Positions 1-5,721 are shown, counted from the stretch's first letter. The stretch is 10,855 bases of DNA from Chitinophagales bacterium (GCA_013297585.1 JAAFHG010000086.1:1-10855), one strand, 5' to 3'. A program made the numbers and translations. The notes: generated from the letters alone by a model not told the origin.

Positions 1-1
1 C

Positions 2-166
2 AAGTATTTTGATGAAATTTGTACGGATGTTGTGCATATTGTTTTAGAAAGTTTCGTCACTAACTATGACAACTGCACGACATCTTTTGTCCCAATAATT
101 TTAATAAATAACTCCGCCAACGGGTTTAAATTATTGCGACTTAATCATCTTGATGACTTTTTTTAA
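2..166 (+). CDS. Possible 3' end of an unrecognised gene (partial, weak)
   Basis: An open frame runs from the window edge to a TAA at 164-166, giving 54 residues that end in LNHLDDFF. The composition is protein-like (mixed hydrophobic and acidic residues, few repeats), but I recognise no family and there is no start codon to test. Its last 26 bases overlap the 3' end of the convergent immunity gene, which is acceptable for convergent genes but equally what a chance open frame would look like. An AT-rich stretch of this length without a stop is not strong evidence. Treat it as a candidate only; sequence to the left of the window would settle it. Confidence 0.2.
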   Translation, partial: KYFDEICTDVVHIVLESFVTNYDNCTTSFVPIILINNSANGFKLLRLNHLDDFF

Positions 167-566
167 AGATCTTATACCTTTTTTTTGTTAAACGATTAAG
201 CCATTTACTTTCATATTTTAAAATTGCATAGTCAAAAATATGCTTGCCTTGAGCACCTTCTGCAACTCGCCCAATCTTATTTAAGGAATCTTGAATCATA
301 ATTTTATTATCCAGTTTAGCTAAACTATCAATAAATTTATAATCATCAATAGACAAGATGTTTTCTCCAAATCCACTTTGGTCAATGGACATTACGCTAA
401 CTATTGCATCAGATTTGTTAAAACCTTCGAGTAATATTTTTTTGAAATAACTCATCTTGAAAGAATATGAATAGGCATCTTTTACCTGTTTATTATTCCT
501 GCTTTGTTTTAAGCCTTTACAAGCGAATAGAAATGAGATTACTATTATTATAAATATTTTTTTCAT
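141..566 (-). CDS. Tai4-like immunity lipoprotein (T6SS amidase immunity family)
   Basis: This 141-residue protein begins MKKIFIIIVISFLFAC, a lysine-led hydrophobic signal peptide ending in a lipobox (LFAC). It should be exported and lipidated, with the mature chain starting at Cys16. The mature part has the length and feel of the Tai4 family: a helical region (YSFKMSYFKKILLEGFNKSDAI), a short DYKFIDSL segment, then GRVAEGAQGKHIFDYAI and KWLNRLTKKRYK. Tai4 proteins are periplasmic and block the active site of Tae4 amidases. The gene starts 9 nt after the stop of the Tae4 domain on the same strand, the classical order for effector and immunity. The frame is intact from ATG to TAA, unlike the toxin upstream. 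The family call is from remembered sequence pattern and context; no search was run. Confidence 0.72.
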   Translation of the reverse strand: MKKIFIIIVISFLFACKGLKQSRNNKQVKDAYSYSFKMSYFKKILLEGFNKSDAIVSVMSIDQSGFGENILSIDDYKFIDSLAKLDNKIMIQDSLNKIGRVAEGAQGKHIFDYAILKYESKWLNRLTKKRYKIFKKSHQDD

Positions 567-575
567 ACTTTTAAA

Positions 576-1196
576 TTATGGAAGCTCCCAAATAAATATT
601 TCACTTACGCCACCAGTAGCATTAAAATAGCATCCGCCATCACAAGTACTATTATTAATCATATCTGCATGACCACTAGCACAGAATCCTGTACCAGTGC
701 TGCACCCACCTGGAAAATTAGGTGTCATAATGTAAATACCTTTCTTTCCTGCAAGTAACATCGGAAAATTTTCGCCATTAGTACCACCTTGTGAACCTGT
801 AAGATGATTAGAACCAGTTGGAACGCCAAATGTTTTTTTCATCCATTTTAATAATGCCGCAGCACTTACAAAATAATACTTACCGTCACTACCTTGGTAT
901 CGATCAGGACCACTAGGTATTGTTATACCAGAATAATTAAGTGCTTTTGAAATTCTTAGAGCACAGGTATTTTGATAACTTAAAGGATTGCTATTATATA
1001 AATTTAGTACTTGACCACCTACTGCATTATACATTTCATTCGGCGTATCGTACAATGGGTCTACATGTTTAGGATAAGCTGCGCTAAATAAAGTCCAAGA
1101 TGGTAAGCTTTGCGGGGGGAAAGTAAGATTTGGGTCATCACAATAGTTGTTGTCATAACTACCATCTTCGCCTTCAGAAATACTTAAAACTGATTT
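576..1196 (-). CDS. Tae4-type peptidoglycan amidase domain (3' segment of a broken gene)
   Basis: The frame is open from a stop at 1199-1197 to TAA at 576. The only plausible start is TTG at 1055, giving 159 residues. From there, NTCALRIS holds the catalytic Cys (residue 31) and SGHADMIN the catalytic His (residue 129), spaced as in Tae4-family NlpC/P60-like amidases, which cut the peptide stem of peptidoglycan in the periplasm. Paired cysteines flank the His (CSTGTGFC before, CDGGC after), as expected for an exported enzyme with disulfides, and the C-terminus IFIWELP fits the family. The 47 codons before TTG encode ordered-looking sequence (EGEDGSYDNNY, DPNLTFPPQ, YPKHVDPLYDTP) but contain no ATG. 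The domain therefore probably continues from the upstream gene, whose frame stops at 1184, through a one-base deletion. Immunity gene follows after 9 nt. Confidence 0.8.
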   Translation of the reverse strand, partial: KSVLSISEGEDGSYDNNYCDDPNLTFPPQSLPSWTLFSAAYPKHVDPLYDTPNEMYNAVGGQVLNLYNSNPLSYQNTCALRISKALNYSGITIPSGPDRYQGSDGKYYFVSAAALLKWMKKTFGVPTGSNHLTGSQGGTNGENFPMLLAGKKGIYIMTPNFPGGCSTGTGFCASGHADMINNSTCDGGCYFNATGGVSEIFIWELP

Positions 1197-1648
1197 TTAA
1201 AACTATTTAAATCAGTTGTTGGATGTTGTGAGAAATAATCAATAGCCCATTTTACAAATTCCTGTTTTTCAATTGAAAAATTTGATTGGTTCAATATGTT
1301 CTCAAGAAAGCTAACAATCAAAATATTGTTCTGATCGTTCCAATAAGAGGCTTGTGTTGGTGAAAGTGAGTTAATAAAGTTTTGTATTGGAGTAGACATT
1401 CCTCCCCCGCCATTCCACCACCAACCCCAACCCGGGTCGTAAGGGTTTGGATTATTTGGGTCATAACCAGCGTAATAATAAGGGTTGTTCCATGGCCATC
1501 CTGTGCCACTGTTCCACCAGTTACCCCCCCCTGGATTATTAGGGTCATAACCGCCCGTTGGATCACCACCTCCACCAGATGGATTGCCTATCCCACCGCA
1601 GCCACAATCGCCACCGCCACCACCTGAACAACTAATGGTGATACTCAT
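1184..1648 (-). CDS. Gly/Trp/Pro-rich linker plus helical region (middle segment of the broken toxin)
   Basis: The frame encodes 154 residues from ATG at 1648 to TAA at 1184. Residues 1-83 are low complexity: CSGGGGGDCGCGG, two YDPNNP repeats and Trp/Tyr clusters (NWWNSGTGWPW, GWGWWWNGGGG). Residues 84-154 look folded and helical (SPTQASYWNDQNN, IVSFLENILNQ, EKQEFVKWAIDYFSQHP). It ends FKNQF, and the next frame continues naturally as LSISEGEDGSYDN if one T is restored in the T4 run at 1189-1186. At the 5' end, the bases before ATG read YYVGSVYGVEVY in the same frame, which suits a beta-strand region better than a gene start. I therefore read this as the linker of a longer lipoprotein toxin. 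The alternative is a separate gene coupled to the one upstream through an ATGA overlap. Confidence 0.6.
   Translation of the reverse strand: MSITISCSGGGGGDCGCGGIGNPSGGGGDPTGGYDPNNPGGGNWWNSGTGWPWNNPYYYAGYDPNNPNPYDPGWGWWWNGGGGMSTPIQNFINSLSPTQASYWNDQNNILIVSFLENILNQSNFSIEKQEFVKWAIDYFSQHPTTDLNSFKNQF
1449..1552 (-). repeat. Two 20-bp copies encoding GYDPNNP in the linker
   Basis: The segments 1449-1468 and 1533-1552 are identical at 19 of 20 positions and lie 84 bp apart, exactly 28 codons. Both encode GYDPNNP on the minus strand. Spacing in whole codons suggests internal duplication of a linker unit of the form GYDPNNP plus Gly/Trp/Pro filler. Confidence 0.6.
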
Positions 1649-2415
1649 ATATACCTCAACACCATAAACAGAGCCAACATAATAGCGTTGATATAATAAT
1701 CTGCCTGATAGTAGGTGATTGAAATTTCAAAGGTTATATCGCAACTGCCACCAGCGTATAATGTAGTTGTACTTAAATTTTTAATTGAAGAACTGTTTTT
1801 CTCATTAATAGCAATATTTGCATTTTTAATAACTGTTTTATTTCCATTATTGCCAATAATAACCGAATCTTTATTGTTAACTGCCTTTTCAAAATAGCCA
1901 AACACAGCCTCAGTATTTAACAAATTAGATTTCTCTTGGGCATTGTTTGCATGCACTTCGTCGAGAGAATCTTTGTTGTATAAGCGATAGGTATACAAGC
2001 TATCATTATGCTTATAAGCCGTGATGTAAGCTTTTATTTCATTAGAATTAGTGGATTGTAAAGGGATAAAAAATACACCTTGGCTAGCTGTATTAGTATT
2101 TGAATTTTCGGTAAAAGTTGATACCTGACTATCACCAATTGTGGGTGCTATACCGCCGCTTCTATTTTTATTTTGGGTTTTATAAAGCACTTTATCCCAT
2201 TTGGGCATACCATTTCTTTGGATAAACGCAGGCAAGAATCTAAAAATTGAGTCTTGCCTTTTAATGTCCTTTGCAAGATTTTTAACCTCTATGTCACTCG
2301 TGTTTTCTGTGTTAAAGAATTGCTTTTGTAAAGTCACGTAATCCACCTTCTCATTAATGCCATTTATATCATTTTTACGACACCCTGAAAAGGCTAAAAA
2401 AATGGTGGAGAGCAA
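1645..2415 (-). CDS. Lipoprotein N-terminal region of a probable Tae4 toxin (5' segment)
   Basis: The longest start-bearing frame uses TTG at 2415 and gives 256 residues. It begins LSTIFLAFSGC, a lipobox with Cys11, but lacks the basic n-region of a signal peptide. That region (IKAIKQLSFRVIV) is present in frame just upstream, beginning at an ATT at 2454 rather than ATG, so the original start may be mutated or non-canonical. The body is polar and Asn/Ser rich (KRQDSIFRFLPAFIQRNGMPKWDKVLY, VFFIPLQSTNSNEIKAYITAY). No enzyme motif is visible, and I assign no function beyond an exported, anchored segment. The last 15 residues (INAIMLALFMVLRYI) turn abruptly hydrophobic; restoring one base near 1684 instead gives NAYYVGSVYGVEVYMSITIS, joining the next frame. 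Its stop overlaps the next ATG (ATGA). Confidence 0.6.
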   Translation of the reverse strand: MLSTIFLAFSGCRKNDINGINEKVDYVTLQKQFFNTENTSDIEVKNLAKDIKRQDSIFRFLPAFIQRNGMPKWDKVLYKTQNKNRSGGIAPTIGDSQVSTFTENSNTNTASQGVFFIPLQSTNSNEIKAYITAYKHNDSLYTYRLYNKDSLDEVHANNAQEKSNLLNTEAVFGYFEKAVNNKDSVIIGNNGNKTVIKNANIAINEKNSSSIKNLSTTTLYAGGSCDITFEISITYYQADYYINAIMLALFMVLRYI

Positions 2416-2503
2416 TACGATTACTCTAAATGATAGTTGTTTAATTGCTTTAATAACAGTAGTTTATAAAGTAAAATTAATTAGCACTTTATATTTTAAC
2501 AAC

Positions 2504-2517
2504 TGCGAATTTTCGCA
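2504..2517. other. Short inverted repeat between comEC and the toxin locus
   Basis: TGCGAA (2504-2509) and TTCGCA (2512-2517) form a perfect 6-bp stem around a TT centre. It lies in the 144-nt gap between the comEC stop and the toxin region. There is no T-run on the minus-strand side, so it is a poor terminator; a protein site or a weak RNA hairpin are both possible. Confidence 0.3.
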
Positions 2518-2559
2518 TTTGTTTGTTTAAGAAAAAAGTTGTATTACATTTTTTGCATC

Positions 2560-4650
2560 TTACAAATCCATTTCAAAAGCTCCTCTATCTGCTACCACAT
2601 AATATTGTAAGCCCAAGCTATCGGCATCTTTTTTCCAATAGTTTATTTTCCAAGTAGGGTTACTAGCGTCAAATACATATTGCTTGCAGTTAAATAGCTG
2701 CGCTAGTTTAGAGAAATACATTTTAGGATTGTGCGATAATATCACCACATCGGCTGTAATCTTTTGGGGCAAATACAAATGTTTGGGCAAGGGTTTATCT
2801 ATAATGATAATGGTTTTGCCATTGGCAGTAATCATATTGCTAAAAACACGAGTGGCGCACAAACTATCAGCTTCAGCAATGCGGTGCAATACCCTTGATG
2901 GTTGCAAATGAAAGTTGCGTAAAAAGCCATCTTGTAGCAAAGCAGTATCACCTACAAATTGATAATCACGGCCATCAATTACATCTATAGCTGTGTGCTG
3001 TGGTACGTTGTACACTATTAGTTTGTGCTGCTGATGCTTGCTCATAAAATCCCAATAACGCCAACCAAAAAATACACAGGCAAAACATAGGCAAGTTAAT
3101 AGTGCTTTTGACGAGCGCTGTAGCAACCAAATCGCTGCGGCTATAATACTGAAATACAGTACTATTACTTGTGGCAAGTGTATTTGCAAGCCCTTCCAAA
3201 CTGAGAAAGGCAATGCATCTACACGCATAATAAAATCGTTCATCCATGCCAGTAAATGCTCAGTAAACCATGCAATTGCTTTTGCCAAAGGCGCAAACCA
3301 AGTGATTAATAGCAATAATAATTCTGCATATAATATTAAGCCCGATACAGGTACGGCTACTAAATTGGTAATAAAAAATAGTGTAGGCAATTGGTGAAAA
3401 TGGTACAAAATAATGGGTATAGTCAATATTTGTGCCGATAGCGTAACCGCATTTAAAGCCCAAAACCATTTCAATAATTTGTTTTTAAAATACAGCCATT
3501 GCAAAATGTATTTGTAGAATATAATAATGCTTAGCACGGCGCTATAACTCAACTGAAAACCAACATCCCAAAGGCTATAAGGGTTAATGACTAAGATTAC
3601 AAAAGCTGATAGTGCCAACGTATTGTAAATATTACTACGCTTACCCATAGCATCGCCAAGTACAATGCAGGTAAACATAATAGCGCTACGCAAAATAGAA
3701 GGTGCTGCACCAGCAATTAATGTAAATAACCAAAGCACTAAAATGATAGCTACGGGTTTAACAATTCTTGTAGCATGGTATTGCTTAAACAAACCGAAAA
3801 ATAGGTTTAGCACACCGTAAATCATCCCTAAATGCAAGCCACTAATGGCAATAATATGTACCACACCTGTATTACTGTACGATTCTACTAGGTCTCTATC
3901 CAAATCGTCTCTATAGCCTATTAATAAAGCTTCTGCAACAGCCAATTCATTAGCTGTATGAATATAGGTTTTAAGGGTTGCAAGTACATTGTCTCTTATG
4001 TTAAAAAGCCATTGCTTAAAAGGATGCGCATTGGCACTTGCTAATACATGATATTGTTTGTTACCAATAAATGCTTGGTAATAAATATGCTGAAAATTGC
4101 AATAGGCTTGGTAATTAAAACCACCGGGATTACCCAAATTATTAATAGGCGATAGTGCCTTGGTAATTACTATTTGGCTACCATATTTTAAAGCAAGTGC
4201 AGTACTATCCTTTTTAAAGTACAAGAAAGCATTGCCACTTACGGGCTGCCAGCAATTATTACTAAACACAGCATCTATACTTACCAATGCCTTATACGAT
4301 TTTGGCTTATTTACAAGCGGCGCTTGAATAGTAACAATGATAGGTTGCTGATGATAACACTTAAGCACATTATTGGCAGCCGTACTACCATTGTAACTGT
4401 AGGTTACTAAAGCACCAAAGCCTACAAACAGTACATTGATAGCTAGAGTTTTTAACCATTGTAACGCATATTTTAAATGCATTGGCAGCAACACAAAAAC
4501 CGCAAAAAGCAAAACCGCACTGCTGATAATATTAAAGATAGGTGCTAGAGACGAAGCTGTAAAATGCCAGAGAAAAACTCCAGCAATAAAAGGTAATAGC
4601 AGTTTAAGCATCGGTATCCTTTTTACAAAGGATGTACCATATATTATCAT
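2560..4650 (-). CDS. comEC: ComEC/Rec2-type DNA uptake channel protein
   Basis: This 696-residue polytopic membrane protein carries the Competence-domain signature VVHIIAISGLHLGMIYG at about residues 262-280, the most diagnostic ComEC motif. The order is two or three N-terminal helices (MLKLLLPFIAGVFLWHF onward), a soluble region at about 95-215 like the ComEC N-terminal beta domain (with NPGGFNYQAYCNFQHIYYQ, typical of it), the core helices to about residue 520, then a soluble tail. ComEC carries single-stranded DNA across the inner membrane during transformation. The tail (about 530-696) lacks a HxHxDH motif, so the metallo-beta-lactamase domain seen in many orthologues is absent or highly degenerate. 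Met14 (4611) is an alternative start that leaves a cleaner N-terminus. The gene stands alone, 144 nt before the toxin locus. Confidence 0.93.
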   Translation of the reverse strand: MIIYGTSFVKRIPMLKLLLPFIAGVFLWHFTASSLAPIFNIISSAVLLFAVFVLLPMHLKYALQWLKTLAINVLFVGFGALVTYSYNGSTAANNVLKCYHQQPIIVTIQAPLVNKPKSYKALVSIDAVFSNNCWQPVSGNAFLYFKKDSTALALKYGSQIVITKALSPINNLGNPGGFNYQAYCNFQHIYYQAFIGNKQYHVLASANAHPFKQWLFNIRDNVLATLKTYIHTANELAVAEALLIGYRDDLDRDLVESYSNTGVVHIIAISGLHLGMIYGVLNLFFGLFKQYHATRIVKPVAIILVLWLFTLIAGAAPSILRSAIMFTCIVLGDAMGKRSNIYNTLALSAFVILVINPYSLWDVGFQLSYSAVLSIIIFYKYILQWLYFKNKLLKWFWALNAVTLSAQILTIPIILYHFHQLPTLFFITNLVAVPVSGLILYAELLLLLITWFAPLAKAIAWFTEHLLAWMNDFIMRVDALPFSVWKGLQIHLPQVIVLYFSIIAAAIWLLQRSSKALLTCLCFACVFFGWRYWDFMSKHQQHKLIVYNVPQHTAIDVIDGRDYQFVGDTALLQDGFLRNFHLQPSRVLHRIAEADSLCATRVFSNMITANGKTIIIIDKPLPKHLYLPQKITADVVILSHNPKMYFSKLAQLFNCKQYVFDASNPTWKINYWKKDADSLGLQYYVVADRGAFEMDL

Positions 4651-4740
4651 ATTTGTTGTGATATAACGTTAAACAATATCGGCTAAATGCCTACGTTTAA
4701 CAAACTAGTATAACTGCAATTTACAACTATTACATTAAAC

Positions 4741-4776
4741 AAAAACCCCTTTGGTTTTAAGCCTAAAGGGGTTTTT
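4741..4776. terminator. Strong bidirectional intrinsic terminator
   Basis: AAAAACCCCTTT (4741-4752) pairs perfectly with AAAGGGGTTTTT (4765-4776). Two further pairs (G4753-T4764 wobble, G4754-C4763) leave an 8-nt loop. T-runs follow the stem on both strands, so it can act in either direction. It sits about 90 bp upstream of comEC and over 370 bp upstream of the CPPFC gene, so it insulates these divergent units rather than ending an annotated gene. Confidence 0.8.
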
Positions 4777-4888
4777 CAAATAGAGTAAGCGATCTCGGGG
4801 ATATTGGATTTTAAAAACGATGCTTACGAACGAGTACAAATATGTTCTATCCTTACAAGACTTCAAAAGAAATGGCTTTTTTTCTTTT

Positions 4889-4994
4889 ACGGTATTTTTT
4901 GCGTGAAAATAGGCAGTTTTTACTGCGGGTTTTACGCAGTTTTAGTGTAGTGCGTCAACGGTATTTTTTGCGTGTGTACACGGTATTTTTTGCC
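4889..4994 (+). repeat. Three direct repeats ACGGTATTTTTTGC(GTG), likely operators
   Basis: Exact 17-bp copies ACGGTATTTTTTGCGTG lie at 4889-4905 and 4958-4974. A third copy at 4980-4994 matches the first 14 bases. Copies two and three start 22 bp apart, about two helical turns, and are joined by the 8-bp palindrome GTGTACAC (4974-4981). The third copy abuts the best promoter candidate for the gene at 5151. Same-face tandem spacing is typical of activator sites. The LuxR-type regulator encoded downstream is the obvious candidate ligand, by inference from proximity only. Confidence 0.65.
4913..4940. other. Overlapping GCAGT hairpins between operator copies
   Basis: GCAGT (4913-4917) pairs with ACTGC (4922-4926) around TTTT. 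ACTGCG (4922-4927) can instead pair with CGCAGT (4935-4940) around a 7-nt loop. The two hairpins share their middle arm and are mutually exclusive. They lie between the first and second ACGGTATTTTTTGC copies, so they may be additional protein sites rather than RNA structure. Confidence 0.4.
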
Positions 4995-5053
4995 TTATAA
5001 ATATCCTTGTATTTTGAAAATCATATCAGATATAAATAGATGTTATTGATTAT

Positions 5054-5089
5054 CAACGCTTTTTTTATTTGCGAAGCAAATAAACGTTG
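5054..5089 (+). other. Stem-loop in the leader of the CPPFC gene
   Basis: TTTATTTGC (5064-5072) and GCAAATAAA (5076-5084) form a perfect 9-bp stem with a GAA loop. CAACG (5054-5058) and CGTTG (5085-5089) extend it below a 5-nt one-sided bulge. The stem ends 61 nt before the ATG at 5151. No T-run follows on the plus strand, so it is not a terminator; a leader RNA structure affecting stability or translation is likelier. I do not recognise a riboswitch class. Confidence 0.45.
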
Positions 5090-5150
5090 TAGAAATTGTA
5101 GCAAGTTTACAGCACAATAAAAAATTATACACCAAATAAATACAACAGCT

Positions 5151-5639
5151 ATGTTAACTATCGAAAAAAAATCGCTAAATGTGGGCAAATTTGTATCTAC
5201 TCAACATGTAGACAGTGTTATTAGAAATTATAAGCAAGAGAGATGGATTCAAAATAGTGAACGCTTAGGCAAAGAAGATAGCTTGAGTGCATGGTGGAGC
5301 ATTGAGGAGCTAGAAAATTTTTTAGAAACAGCTAAAATACATGGCGCTGATGGTGTGAAATTTTATTTTGGCGCTTACGCGAAAGATTATACCGAAAAGC
5401 CAGAATATGCAGGTTTACAAACGCTTGCTATGGTAGCAACCAAGCAAAAAGAAGGTGCTTATGGTAGTACTGTAAATAAAGATGTGTATGTAAATGGTGA
5501 AAATGGCAATACAATTTTGGGTTATAACATGGCACAACTCTGCCCACCTTTTTGTGGCAGAAAGGGTTTGTCAGATGATTCTGAAGAAATTGGTATTTCA
5601 ATAATAGACAGAGGTGATGCAGGAATGATAATAATCTAG
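5151..5639 (+). CDS. Uncharacterised Bacteroidota CPPxC small protein
   Basis: This is a soluble 162-residue protein with no signal peptide or membrane segment. The middle reads SAWWSIEELENFLETAKIHGADGVKFYFGAYAKDY (shown here by its key words: SAWWSIEELENFL, ADGVKFYFGAY), followed by a strand TLAMVATKQ and a late CPPFC motif (Cys131, Cys135). This order (W.., helix, VKFYFGAY, L-V-AT, CPPxC) recurs in small Bacteroidota proteins of unknown function as I remember them. The CPPxC pair suggests metal binding or a redox pair, but no activity can be assigned. The tail (RKGLSDDSEEIGISIIDRG) is polar and then ends in MIII. The start follows an AT-rich leader without a clear Shine-Dalgarno. It is first in a same-strand unit with the 7-helix protein and the kinase/regulator, behind the ACGGTATTTTTTGC repeats. 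Confidence 0.75.
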   Translation: MLTIEKKSLNVGKFVSTQHVDSVIRNYKQERWIQNSERLGKEDSLSAWWSIEELENFLETAKIHGADGVKFYFGAYAKDYTEKPEYAGLQTLAMVATKQKEGAYGSTVNKDVYVNGENGNTILGYNMAQLCPPFCGRKGLSDDSEEIGISIIDRGDAGMIII

Positions 5640-5663
5640 TCTTACGAACGACTTGGATATTTT

Positions 5664-5686
5664 GCCCTCCTTAATTTAAGGGGGGC
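5664..5686 (+). terminator. Hairpin after the CPPFC gene (weak terminator or attenuator)
   Basis: GCCCTCCTTA pairs with TAAGGGGGGC (one T-G wobble) to form a 10-bp stem with an ATT loop, beginning 24 nt after the stop at 5637-5639. It is GC-rich for this region, but only a broken T-run follows (ACTTTGTTTC). It may partly terminate the CPPFC transcript and lower expression of the downstream sensor genes. Confidence 0.5.
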
Positions 5687-5696
5687 ACTTTGTTTC

Positions 5697-5721
5697 TAGG
5701 ATACTTTTACTTTGTATCCTA
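5697..5721 (+). promoter_or_regulatory. Perfect hairpin abutting the ATG of the 7-helix protein
   Basis: TAGGATAC (5697-5704) and GTATCCTA (5714-5721) form a perfect 8-bp stem with a 9-nt loop. The right arm ends at the base immediately before the ATG at 5722-5724. In RNA it would occlude the ribosome landing zone. In DNA the same dyad could be an operator. Either would make expression of the sensor unit conditional. Confidence 0.5.

Larger units (their letters stand above)
576..2415 (-). pseudogene. Composite Tae4 lipoprotein toxin, split by two one-base deletions
   Basis: Three consecutive minus-strand frames are each displaced by -1 relative to the previous one (start offsets 767 and 593, both 2 modulo 3). 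Adding one base near 1684-1680 and one in the A5 or T4 runs at 1198-1186 yields one open frame of 614 codons. Its order is lipobox, polar N-terminal region, Gly/Trp/Pro linker, helical region, then amidase with Cys and His. The protein continues sensibly across both joints. The pseudogene reading is supported by the missing ATG at the signal peptide. No in-phase X-XXY-YYZ slippery heptamer is visible at the second joint, which argues against programmed frameshifting. The first joint is not in a homopolymer, which makes a simple long-read error less likely, though sequencing error remains possible. Separate coupled genes are the other alternative. Confidence 0.62.
4651..5150. promoter_or_regulatory. 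500-bp divergent regulatory interval, no gene seen
   Basis: This interval separates comEC (leftward) from the CPPFC/two-component unit (rightward). It contains the terminator at 4741-4776, three ACGGTATTTTTTGC repeats at 4889-4994, GCAGT-based hairpins at 4913-4940 and a stem-loop at 5054-5089. No coding frame with recognisable protein character was seen. I saw nothing in 4777-4888. A possible but poor sigma-ABfr-like promoter for the rightward unit is TTG at 4990-4992 with TATTTTG at 5010-5016; spacing (17 nt) and the -7 box both deviate from TTTG/TAnnTTTG. Confidence 0.6.

Noticed and set aside
1184..1199. Programmed -1 frameshift joining linker and amidase
   Set aside because: No X-XXY-YYZ heptamer occurs in the correct phase, and the A5 and T4 runs are short for transcriptional slippage; a deletion is simpler.
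1318..1575. 85-codon minus-strand frame inside the linker gene
   Set aside because: It overlaps the linker in another frame and its sequence simply mirrors the repetitive GGN codons.
1382..1627. 81-codon plus-strand open frame opposite the Gly/Trp linker
   Set aside because: It is the complement of a biased low-complexity coding region, and its Pro/Thr/Ile-rich translation is an artefact of that bias.
2975..3469. Two minus-strand open frames of 90 and 69 codons within comEC
   Set aside because: They are out-of-frame shadows of a well-supported 696-codon gene.
4823..5651. 11-bp direct repeat CTTACGAACGA at 4823-4833 and 5641-5651, flanking the CPPFC gene
   Set aside because: Several exact 11-mers are expected by chance in a 10-kb window; no matching flanks, terminal repeats or integrase were seen.
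5687..5714. Bacteroidota promoter ahead of the 7-helix protein (TTTG ... TTACTTTG)
   Set aside because: The -7 box and spacing both deviate, and the start site would fall at or after the ATG.
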